A stretch of 64,000 nucleotides of DNA, taken from positions 310,001 through 374,000 of the forward strand of contig NZ_BDCG01000016.1 in NCBI RefSeq assembly GCF_001613385.1, in the 5' to 3' direction. Shown one piece after another: positions 33,928 through 41,192 of the stretch (positions within the stretch are counted from its first letter, which is position 1; every line of letters starts with the position of its first letter). Made by a program: the position numbers and the translations under genes. The notes under the pieces are model-generated. The model did not search any database and was not told the DNA's origin. It saw only the letters and a list, made by a program, of their open reading frames with translations. This stretch comes from Nocardia flavorosea NBRC 108225. Lineage in GTDB: Bacteria > Actinomycetota > Actinomycetes > Mycobacteriales > Mycobacteriaceae.

Positions 33928-34310
33928 TACTCGACACAGGGGTGCTGATCGCCTACGAGCGCGGAACGATCGACCGTACGGTCTATGACGAGGATGATCT
34001 GGCAATAGCGGCAGTGACGGTGGCGGAGTTCCGGGTCGGGATCGAACTGGCCGACACCGCCGAACGGGCGGCCCAACGCTCCCGTCGGCTCGCGCTGCTG
34101 CTCGCCGACCTCGAAATCCTCGAGTACGCGGAAGCCACAGCCACTCGCCATGCCCAGCTCCTGGCACAAGTACGCCGATCGGGTCGACCTCGCGGCGCGC
34201 ACGACCTGATCATCGCCGCGCATGCCGCGGAAACAGGTCGCGTTGTCGTTTCGCTGGATACAAAGGCGAGGTTCGGTGATCTCGAGGGCGTCACTGCGAT
34301 AACGCCATGA
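33912..34310 (+). CDS. VapC-type PIN-domain toxin
   Basis: A 132-residue ribonuclease toxin of the PIN fold. The acidic metal site is complete: Asp8 (LILDTGVLIAYERG), Glu39 (VTVAEFRVG), Asp98 (AHDLIIAAHA) and Asp116 (VVSLDTKARFGDL). It starts at a GTG inside the antitoxin gene, typical of coupled toxin-antitoxin pairs. RNA target unknown. Confidence 0.88.
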   Translation: MGRRLILDTGVLIAYERGTIDRTVYDEDDLAIAAVTVAEFRVGIELADTAERAAQRSRRLALLLADLEILEYAEATATRHAQLLAQVRRSGRPRGAHDLIIAAHAAETGRVVVSLDTKARFGDLEGVTAITP

Positions 34311-34395
34311 TGCCGGGGAGGGTGTGTGCCGTTCGGGCTGCCACACGAGTCGTCTGCGCCCGCCCGGATCCGCGCACCGCGTCCTCGTGACGCCT

Positions 34396-34413
34396 GCAGG
34401 GCTACGGCCCTGC
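34396..34413 (+). terminator. Short terminator-like hairpin after the toxin gene
   Basis: GCAGGGC-TACG-GCCCTGC, a 7-bp stem with a tetraloop about 85 bases after the vapC-type stop. No T tract. Confidence 0.3.
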
Positions 34414-34812
34414 TCGAAGTTCGCAGAAGGTATGACCGTGCCGCAGAGGGGGGGGGGATCATCGAGGCCGTCCAATCAGTGGCGGGCAGGCAGCATGCGA
34501 TGTCGATCTCGGGTTCGACATCATGTCCGACCTCGGCGAGATCGACCCGTCTGGGGAGAGTTGCCGTCCTGCCTAGTTCACGTGTGGCCCCTGCCGGCAG
34601 TTGGCCGGATCGACAGAATCGGTTGTGAGCGGCTAATGTCCGATTCGTCCTGGCACCCCCGATGCGTATCCCGAACCGGGACCGGCGATCAGATCCGGTC
34701 GGTGATGCGCCGGGCAGTGGGATACGCCGCATCGCGGCGGCGGCGAAACCGGGCAGGGCCCAGTCGGTTCCAGCGGCGGCGGTATGGGTCCGAAGAAGGC
34801 AGGACGAGTTAG
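34414..34812. other. Gap with a G10 run, no recognised gene
   Basis: About 400 bases before the Pro-rich membrane protein gene. It contains an uninterrupted run of ten G near 34448-34457. The short open frames here resemble nothing I know. Confidence 0.45.
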
Positions 34813-35892
34813 ATGACGAACCCGCAATATCCGGGCGCCGGCGATCAATTCGGTGGATTTCCGCCGCAGCCGCCCGGGGGATCAGCGCAGCCGCTCGGTG
34901 GGCAGCCACAGCCGGGGAGGTACGGGCCAGGGCAGCAGCCGTATGCGCCAGGCCCTCAACAGTATTCCCCGCAGGGCATGCCGCCCATGTATGGGGCGCC
35001 GCCGTACCCACCGCAACCCGGGGGACCATACGCACCGCAGACCGGCGGGCCGTACCCACCACAGCCGGGCAAGAACCGCGGGACCGTGGTGCTGGTGACG
35101 CTCGTCGTGGTCGTGCTGGTCGCCGGACTCGGAGTCGGTGGGTACTTCCTGCTGGCCGGTGGCGGCGGGGCCGGGAATCCACGCGCCGTGGCCCAGCAGT
35201 TCGTGGACGGTGACGGTGCGAACAAGGAGCTTATCTGCGCGTCGGATCTCGCGAAGATCGAGGAAGCCGGCGCGTCGGCGCCCCGGCCTACCGAGCCCGT
35301 CACGGTGCCGGACGGAGCGGCCGCGACGAGTGAGCTGGTCAGTGTCGATGTGCCCGAGGGGAGCGATAAGGGGACCTTCACCGTCAAGACGGACGTGACT
35401 GTCGGTACGCAGAGTCACAGCCAGACCGTGGAGTACGACCTCGTCGAAGAGGACGGCGACTGGAAGGTCTGCGGCATTCTGGATCCGTCGGAGCCCGGGA
35501 ACAGTGACACCGGCAAGCCCGAGGGCACCGACCCGGGGGCACCCGGCAGCAGTGATTCCGAGAGCAACAGCGCCGACGGCGACCCACGTGCTGTCGCACA
35601 GCAGTTCGTGGACAGCCGCGGTGTCGACAAAACCCTGATCTGCGAAGCGGATGTCAGGAAGCTCGAATTGGCCGAAAAAAGGGGATCTCCGCCGCTCGAG
35701 CTACCGGAGACCGAATTCTCCGTACTGGAGATCACGGAAGTCGACGTACCGGCGGGCGGCGATCGTGGGACCTTCACCCTCGAATTCGGGGCAAAAGGCA
35801 GTTCGGTGCCCGTCAAGACCGTCTACTACGACCTCGTCGAAGAAGACGGCGAGTGGAAAGTTTGTGGTGTCCTGACGGCCTGGATCAGTTGA
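34813..35892 (+). CDS. Pro-rich single-pass membrane protein with a duplicated domain
   Basis: A 359-residue protein of unknown function. Residues 1-87 are Pro/Gly/Gln/Tyr-rich and cytoplasmic by prediction (repeats such as GGPYAPQ and GGPYPPQ). One membrane segment follows at about 90-114. Outside are two related domains of about 95 residues: both begin PRAVAQQFVD, contain ELIC or TLIC, and end DLVEEDGDWKVCG or DLVEEDGEWKVCG. They resemble DUF4878/Rv-type extracellular domains. An acidic Ser/Gly-rich linker (about 225-255) separates them. Duplication within one gene is clear. Confidence 0.78.
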   Translation: MTNPQYPGAGDQFGGFPPQPPGGSAQPLGGQPQPGRYGPGQQPYAPGPQQYSPQGMPPMYGAPPYPPQPGGPYAPQTGGPYPPQPGKNRGTVVLVTLVVVVLVAGLGVGGYFLLAGGGGAGNPRAVAQQFVDGDGANKELICASDLAKIEEAGASAPRPTEPVTVPDGAAATSELVSVDVPEGSDKGTFTVKTDVTVGTQSHSQTVEYDLVEEDGDWKVCGILDPSEPGNSDTGKPEGTDPGAPGSSDSESNSADGDPRAVAQQFVDSRGVDKTLICEADVRKLELAEKRGSPPLELPETEFSVLEITEVDVPAGGDRGTFTLEFGAKGSSVPVKTVYYDLVEEDGEWKVCGVLTAWIS

Positions 35893-35973
35893 TCTCCAAG
35901 TCCGGGAGCAGGCTGAGGTATCGAGGTTTTCAGCCGACGCAAGCCGTGCCCGTGCCGGTGCTGCGCGCCGAAA

Positions 35974-37365
35974 TCAGTCCACCCGGCGACCATCTCGGTG
36001 CGGTACCGGCCGACCTGAACGTGCGGTGGGGCCGCCACCTGAGGCGGCCCCACCTTCCCGAACGCGCGCCTCGCCGCATCCCGGCACCTTCGTCGCCGGG
36101 AGGTACCGATCCGGCAGTCGGATGGCGGCGCACATGAGCGCGGCCGCGGCGCACAGTCCAGCGGCCACATGGAAGGCGAGGTCGTAGGAGCCGTCGGCGT
36201 CGCGGACGTAGCCCGCACCGAATGCGGCGACCGCGGCGCCGAGTTGGTGGGCGGCGAAGACCCAGCCGAACACGATCGGTGCGGCTGCGCCGAACCAGCG
36301 GCGGCAGAGGGCGATCGTCGGCGGGACCGTGGCGACCCAGTCGAGGCCGTAGAAGATGATGAACACCCACATACTGGGTTCGGCGTGGGGGGAGAGCAGC
36401 GCGGGGAGGGCGAGCAGGGAAACCCCGCGGCCGAGATAGTAGATCACCAGCAGGATGCGGGCGTCCACCCGGTCGGTGAGCCAGCCGGAGAACACTGTTC
36501 CGAGCACGTCGAAGATCCCGACCGTCGCCAGCAGGGAGGCGGCGACGGTTGTCGGCATACCGTGGTCGTGCGCCGCGGGAATGAAATGGGTGCCGATCAG
36601 GCCGTTCGTCGTCATACCGCAGATCGCGAAACTTCCGGCGAGCAGCCGGAAAGCCCGCACGCGCATCCCCTGGACCAGTCCGCTCGCGGCCGCGCCGAAG
36701 GTGCCGTTGGGTAGCGTTTCATCCGCGTCCGCGGAACCGCCGTAGGCGGTGGTGCCGATATCGCTCGGGCGGTCGCGGATGAACAGCAGTACCAACGGGA
36801 TCACCGCGAGGGCAGCGCAGGTGACGATCAGCGACGCCCAGCGCCAGCCGACACGGTCGGTGACACCGGCGACCACGGGCAGGAAAACCAGCTGACCGGT
36901 TGCGCTCGCCGCGGTGAGCACGCCGGTGACCAGGCCACGGCGGGCAACGAACCAGCGGGTCGAAACGGTGGCGACGAAACCCATGGAGATGGAGCCGGTC
37001 CCGAGGCCGACGAGTACGCCCCACAGCAGGATGAGCTGCCAGGAGGCGGTCATGAAAAGACCCAGGCCGGTTCCGGTCGCGATCAGTACGAGGGCCCCGG
37101 CGAGAATCGGGCGAACCCCGAACCTGTCCATGAGGGCGGCGGCGAACGGCGCGGTGACCCCGAACAGCACCATGTTGATCGACATGGCGGCGCCGACGGT
37201 CGCATGCGACCAGCCGAATTCGGTGTGCAGCGGGTGCATGAAAACGCTGGGGACCGCACGGAATCCCGCGGCCCCCAGGATGGCCACGAAACTCACGCCG
37301 GCGACGATCCAGGCGTAGTGCAGCCGCGAGGTGCGGATCGCGACGGTAATGCTCGGTGTCCTCAC
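35974..37365 (-). CDS. Major facilitator superfamily transporter
   Basis: A 463-residue membrane transporter with about 12 hydrophobic segments. The start region SRLHYAWIVAGVSFVAILGA and the A-motif-like DRFGVRPILAG and DRVDARILLVIYYLGRG fit the MFS; it resembles oxalate/formate-antiporter or monocarboxylate-type members. The GTG at 37365 is my choice and has no strong ribosome-binding site. The last about 30 residues are read through a strong hairpin (36025-36054), so the true C-terminus may be altered. It is divergent from a GlxA-type regulator. Confidence 0.82.
   Translation of the reverse strand: MRTPSITVAIRTSRLHYAWIVAGVSFVAILGAAGFRAVPSVFMHPLHTEFGWSHATVGAAMSINMVLFGVTAPFAAALMDRFGVRPILAGALVLIATGTGLGLFMTASWQLILLWGVLVGLGTGSISMGFVATVSTRWFVARRGLVTGVLTAASATGQLVFLPVVAGVTDRVGWRWASLIVTCAALAVIPLVLLFIRDRPSDIGTTAYGGSADADETLPNGTFGAAASGLVQGMRVRAFRLLAGSFAICGMTTNGLIGTHFIPAAHDHGMPTTVAASLLATVGIFDVLGTVFSGWLTDRVDARILLVIYYLGRGVSLLALPALLSPHAEPSMWVFIIFYGLDWVATVPPTIALCRRWFGAAAPIVFGWVFAAHQLGAAVAAFGAGYVRDADGSYDLAFHVAAGLCAAAALMCAAIRLPDRYLPATKVPGCGEARVREGGAASGGGPTARSGRPVPHRDGRRVD
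36025..36054. terminator. Hairpin inside the 3' end of the MFS gene
   Basis: GGTGGGGCCGCC pairs perfectly with GGCGGCCCCACC (12 bp, 6-base loop). It could terminate the Pro-rich protein gene from the left and the MFS gene from the right. Confidence 0.5.
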
Positions 37366-37419
37366 GATGATCAAGCATTCGTGGCCGGCGATTCCGGAGC
37401 CAGTGGCAGAATCGACAAT

Positions 37420-38421
37420 ATGCGTGAAAATCATGCCAATGGCGCCGGGGTCGCCGCGCCGGACCGGCATGTGGTGGCGGTACTGCTCCTGGAACCGGTG
37501 GTCGGATTCGACGCGACCATCCCGCCGCTGGTCTTCGGCCAGGCCGCCGATGAGGTGGGTAACCCGCTCTACGAGGTGGTGACCTGCGCACTACGGCCGG
37601 GTCCCGTCCGGACCACCTCGGGCTATTCGATCATCGCCGAGTCCGGAGCCGATGCGCTCGCCGCCGCCGATACGGTCATCGTGCCGGGCACGAAATATCC
37701 GGCGGCGCGGCTCCGCGGAGAATCCACTGCCGAGGTGGCCGCCGCGCTGGAAACCGTGCCCACCGGTGCGCGGACAGTGTCCATCTGCACGGGAGCCTTT
37801 GTGCTCGCCGCGGCCGGCCTGTTCGACGGGTACCGCGCAACCACCCACTGGCGATACGCGGACGACTTCCGGCGGCTGTTCCCGGCGGTCGAACTCGACG
37901 AGACCGTGCTGTTCGTGGACGAGGGCGACCTGCTCAGCTCGGCGGGACTGGCCGCCGGTATCGACCTCTGCCTCTATCTCATCCGGCGCGATCACGGCGC
38001 GGTCGTCGCCAATCGTGTCGCACGGCACTGTGTGGTGCCGCCCTGGCGGGAAGGCGGGCAGGCCCAGTTCATCGAACACCATGTGCCCGACCACGACGAG
38101 CGCAGCACCGCCGCCACCCGCGCCTGGGCCCTGGACCACCTGGGCGAGGCGCTCAGTGTGACGGTGCTGGCCGCACACGCGCGTATGAGTTCGCGCACCT
38201 TCAGCCGCCGGTTCCGGGCGGAGACGGGGCTCTCGCCCGGCGCCTGGCTGCGTGATCGCCGGATCGACCGGGCGCGCGAACTGCTCGAATCCGCGGACCT
38301 TCCGATCGAGGCCGTGGCCGAACTGTCGGGGCTGGGCACGCCGGACAATCTGCGCCACCATATGCGGCGTGGGCTGGGGATGTCGCCGTCCGCCTACCGG
38401 AAGACCTTCGCCGGCTCGTGA
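37420..38421 (+). CDS. GlxA-family AraC-type regulator
   Basis: A 333-residue regulator with an N-terminal class I amidotransferase-like (DJ-1/PfpI) domain (about 15-185; VVAVLLLEPVVGFDATIPP, SICTGAFVLAAAGLFDG with the Cys in the nucleophile-elbow region) and a C-terminal AraC DNA-binding domain (about 225-330; LSVTVLAAHARMSSRTFSRR, LGTPDNLRHHMRRGLGMSP). It is divergent from the MFS gene across a short gap, which it probably controls. The ATG at 37420 has a CAGAAT box 7 bases upstream and no ribosome-binding site. Confidence 0.9.
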   Translation: MRENHANGAGVAAPDRHVVAVLLLEPVVGFDATIPPLVFGQAADEVGNPLYEVVTCALRPGPVRTTSGYSIIAESGADALAAADTVIVPGTKYPAARLRGESTAEVAAALETVPTGARTVSICTGAFVLAAAGLFDGYRATTHWRYADDFRRLFPAVELDETVLFVDEGDLLSSAGLAAGIDLCLYLIRRDHGAVVANRVARHCVVPPWREGGQAQFIEHHVPDHDERSTAATRAWALDHLGEALSVTVLAAHARMSSRTFSRRFRAETGLSPGAWLRDRRIDRARELLESADLPIEAVAELSGLGTPDNLRHHMRRGLGMSPSAYRKTFAGS

Positions 38422-38626
38422 TCCGGTTGCCGGGGGACACGAACCGGACTCGGACTTTCCGGTCGGTCGGGCCACTACCCGCGGCGGCTCGGGGAAATTC
38501 CCGAACGCTCGTGCAGCGGTCGGTGCGGGGGATCCGCCACCGCGCGGCCTCGAATGGTGCTGCCGACACCGCTTCTGGCGCCACTCCTGAACGGTAGCTC
38601 CGGACACCCACGCCGGTCGGTTGTCC

Positions 38627-39880
38627 TCATCGGGAAGTGAAGCGCCTGCGCCCGAGCAGTTGGGTCCTCGCCAGAACCGAGGCCGTAGCGGTGGTGGCGC
38701 CTGCGCCGAGCGGTGAACCGGTGGCCCGCATCAAACGCACGGTGCGCATGGCCGCGAGTAGTACTTCGCTGCCGCGCACCCGCATATCCGACTCGAACCG
38801 GCTCACCGCGACAGGCAGGGTGACCGTGCCGGCCGCGACCGCACGCAGACCGGTGACCAGGCTCGCGGCATCACGGATGGCTGCCCCGGCGCCCATACCT
38901 GCGGTAGGCGGGGTCGCATGGACCGCATCGCCGAGCGCGGTGACCGTGCCGGCGGGCCACGGGGCGAGATCCCGGGCCCGGGTCGAGGCGGCATTGAAGC
39001 GGAATGCCCCGATACTTCCGGGGTCTGCGAGTTCGACGACCTCGAGTGCGGCGTGCCGCCAGCCTTCGCGATCGAACGCGGTGAGCAGCGCGGACCGCAA
39101 CTCGGTACCGTGCAGCGCGCGAAGCGCATCGGTTGCGGCGGATTCTGCGAACATGGCGCCCCAGATGTAGGTGGGGCCGGTCGTGATCGCCTCCCGGGGG
39201 CGGGGCGTGTCCAGGACGGCATTGCCTACCGGGTCGAGGAAACCTATGTACAGGGCCGTGGTGCGTGGCCCGAGCACCATGCTCGAGCGCGGCCCGAGCC
39301 GCTGCCGCTCGGTGGCGCCGAGATCGCCGGCGGCAGTGCGGCCGGAAAAGCCGATGATTCCGGTCGGATGGTTGGTCGGACGGCCGGCCAAGCGCTGTGC
39401 GACCAGCGAGTGGGCGCCGTCCGCGCCCACCAGCAGATCACCCGGCGCCGTGGATCCATCGGCGAACACTGCCTGCGGCGCGCCCGCCGTGCGGGTGATA
39501 TCGGTGACCGGCCTCCCCAGGTACAGATCGGCGCCGACCGCATCGGCCAGAATCGTTCGCAGAGTGATGCGGTCGATATCGACACCCGGGTTGTCGTCGA
39601 GCCGCGGTCCGTGACCCAGCAGCCGGCCGTACCGGTCCCAGAAGGCATCGCGGGTCCGTAACCGCAACGCCGAGGACGACCCCAGCAGCCGTTCGAAAAT
39701 CTCCGGCGCGACCAGCTCCTGCAGTGCCGCCTGTGCCCGGCCGTCGAGCGTGATGTGGTACCCCCCGGTCTGCGTGATATCGAGATCGCGGTCGAAAACA
39801 GAGACCTCGAATTCGTGCCGGCGCAGTCCGGCGGCCAATGCCAGGCCGCCGATTCCGCCTCCGACGATGATGATGCGCAC
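38627..39880 (-). CDS. FAD-dependent monooxygenase
   Basis: Flavoprotein hydroxylase of the PHBH type, 417 residues. Motifs: N-terminal FAD site IIIVGGGIGGLALAAGLRRH, the DG motif LLVGADGAHSLV and the GD motif VTALGDAVHATPPTAGMGAG. No membrane anchor is evident. The substrate is unknown. It is divergent from a WYL-domain regulator 68 bases away that carries a palindrome over its start codon, so that regulator is the likely controller. Confidence 0.88.
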   Translation of the reverse strand: MRIIIVGGGIGGLALAAGLRRHEFEVSVFDRDLDITQTGGYHITLDGRAQAALQELVAPEIFERLLGSSSALRLRTRDAFWDRYGRLLGHGPRLDDNPGVDIDRITLRTILADAVGADLYLGRPVTDITRTAGAPQAVFADGSTAPGDLLVGADGAHSLVAQRLAGRPTNHPTGIIGFSGRTAAGDLGATERQRLGPRSSMVLGPRTTALYIGFLDPVGNAVLDTPRPREAITTGPTYIWGAMFAESAATDALRALHGTELRSALLTAFDREGWRHAALEVVELADPGSIGAFRFNAASTRARDLAPWPAGTVTALGDAVHATPPTAGMGAGAAIRDAASLVTGLRAVAAGTVTLPVAVSRFESDMRVRGSEVLLAAMRTVRLMRATGSPLGAGATTATASVLARTQLLGRRRFTSR

Positions 39881-39934
39881 TATCGGTCTCCCGGACTCGT
39901 GGTGAATTACTTCTGGGCACCGACAGTGCCATCG

Positions 39935-39959
39935 GTAGTGGACACCGAATGTCCACTAC
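39935..39959 (+). promoter_or_regulatory. Palindrome over the start codon of the WYL gene
   Basis: GTAGTGGACA and TGTCCACTAC form a perfect 10-bp inverted repeat with a 5-base centre; the ATG at 39949 lies in the centre. It also lies in the promoter region of the divergent monooxygenase gene. A second short repeat, ACCGA/TCGGT, is just upstream (near 39920). Confidence 0.6.
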
Positions 39960-40995
39960 TTTGGCCCGTGTGGCCGAAACTTCCCGGCGCGCACTGCGCC
40001 TGCTGTCACTGCTCGCCGCCCGCGGCAGCTGGTCGCTGAATGAGCTCGCCGCCCGGCTGGAGGTGAGTGAGCGGACCGTCCGGCGCGATATCGACACCCT
40101 GCGCCGGCTCGGCTACCCGGTGCTGTCGCTGCGCGGACCGGCCGGGGGCTACCGGCTCGGAGCGGGGCATACACTGCCACCCCTGCTGTTCGACAACGAT
40201 CAGGCGCCGGCCGTCGCGGTGGCCCTGCAAACCGCGCCGCACACTGTGTCGGGTCTCGGGGAGGATGCCGCACGGGCCCTGGACGCGCTCGAACAGGTCA
40301 TGCCCGCACGGCTGCGCGCCGCCGTGGAAGCGATGCGGCTCACCAGATTGCAGAACTACTGGGAGTTCCCGGCACCACCTATCGAGGCAGCGGCGTTACA
40401 GGTCGCGGGCAGTGCCGTGCGCCGGCACGAAGTGCTTCTCGCCGAACCCCTGGGTCCCGGCGGCGCCCGCCCGGATCCCGGTACGGCCGGGTTCACGCCG
40501 GCCCGGCGTATCGAACCTCATCACCTGGTGGTCTGGGCGGGCCGGTGGTATCTGGTCGGGTTCGATCACGCCGACGAGACCTGGCGCGTGCACCGCCTCG
40601 ACAGTCTCCATCTGCACGCGCCCACGGGAATCCGGTTCACCCCGCGCGAACTCCCCGGCGGCGATGTCGCCCACCTGGTCATGACCAGTTACGACCGCGG
40701 CGATACGCCCGCTGCCTGGGAGTGCACCGGAAGTGCCCGGCTCGATCTGCCGGCCGAGACGGTCGCGCGCTGGGCGCCCGGCGGATCGGTTGTCGAGCAC
40801 CTCGATTCCGGCCATTGCCGCCTCACCGTCGGTGCGTGGTCATGGGCCGGGATCGCCGGACTACTCGCCACCTTCGATACCGATCTCACCGATGTCCGGC
40901 CTCCGGAACTGGTAGCCGCATGCCGGCGGCTCGCACGAAGATTCCGGACTGCCGCGGGCCCGGCCGGCCGGCCGACGGCAGAGGTACGGCCGTAG
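39949..40995 (+). CDS. HTH-WYL transcriptional regulator
   Basis: A 348-residue regulator. The N-terminal DeoR/HTH_11-type winged helix (about 1-62) reads RALRLLSLLAARGSWSLNEL, then LEVSERTVRRDIDTLRRLG and GGYRLGAG. The WYL domain (about 130-230) includes RRIEPHHLVVWAGRWYLVGF and WRVHRLDSL, with the C-terminal WCX-like extension. WYL domains sense ligands, often nucleic acids or nucleotides. Divergence from the flavin monooxygenase and the start-codon palindrome suggest control of both genes. Confidence 0.9.
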   Translation: MSTTLARVAETSRRALRLLSLLAARGSWSLNELAARLEVSERTVRRDIDTLRRLGYPVLSLRGPAGGYRLGAGHTLPPLLFDNDQAPAVAVALQTAPHTVSGLGEDAARALDALEQVMPARLRAAVEAMRLTRLQNYWEFPAPPIEAAALQVAGSAVRRHEVLLAEPLGPGGARPDPGTAGFTPARRIEPHHLVVWAGRWYLVGFDHADETWRVHRLDSLHLHAPTGIRFTPRELPGGDVAHLVMTSYDRGDTPAAWECTGSARLDLPAETVARWAPGGSVVEHLDSGHCRLTVGAWSWAGIAGLLATFDTDLTDVRPPELVAACRRLARRFRTAAGPAGRPTAEVRP

Positions 40996-41031
40996 CCGCG
41001 ATCGGGTTGCCGATATCGATCGGCCGCGGTG

Positions 41032-41064
41032 CGGCCGGGCCGCCGCGACCCGCCGGCCCGGCCG
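41032..41064. terminator. Bidirectional terminator-like hairpin
   Basis: CGGCCGGGCCG pairs perfectly with CGGCCCGGCCG (11 bp, 11-base loop) between two convergent genes. Confidence 0.55.
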
Positions 41065-41192
41065 CCGGATTCTCTGAAGAATCTTGCACGGGATATCGCG
41101 CGTACTCACCGCTGTGGGGGTCATCGACCAGGCCTGCTGAGCTTCTGCGAACCCGAGGTCCGGTCCGCGTCATCGGTTCTTACAGCGCCGAT

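Noticed and set aside
34326..34812. Several overlapping open frames between the toxin gene and the Pro-rich protein gene
   Set aside because: Arg/Pro-rich composition typical of non-coding GC-rich DNA, no start signals and no similarity.
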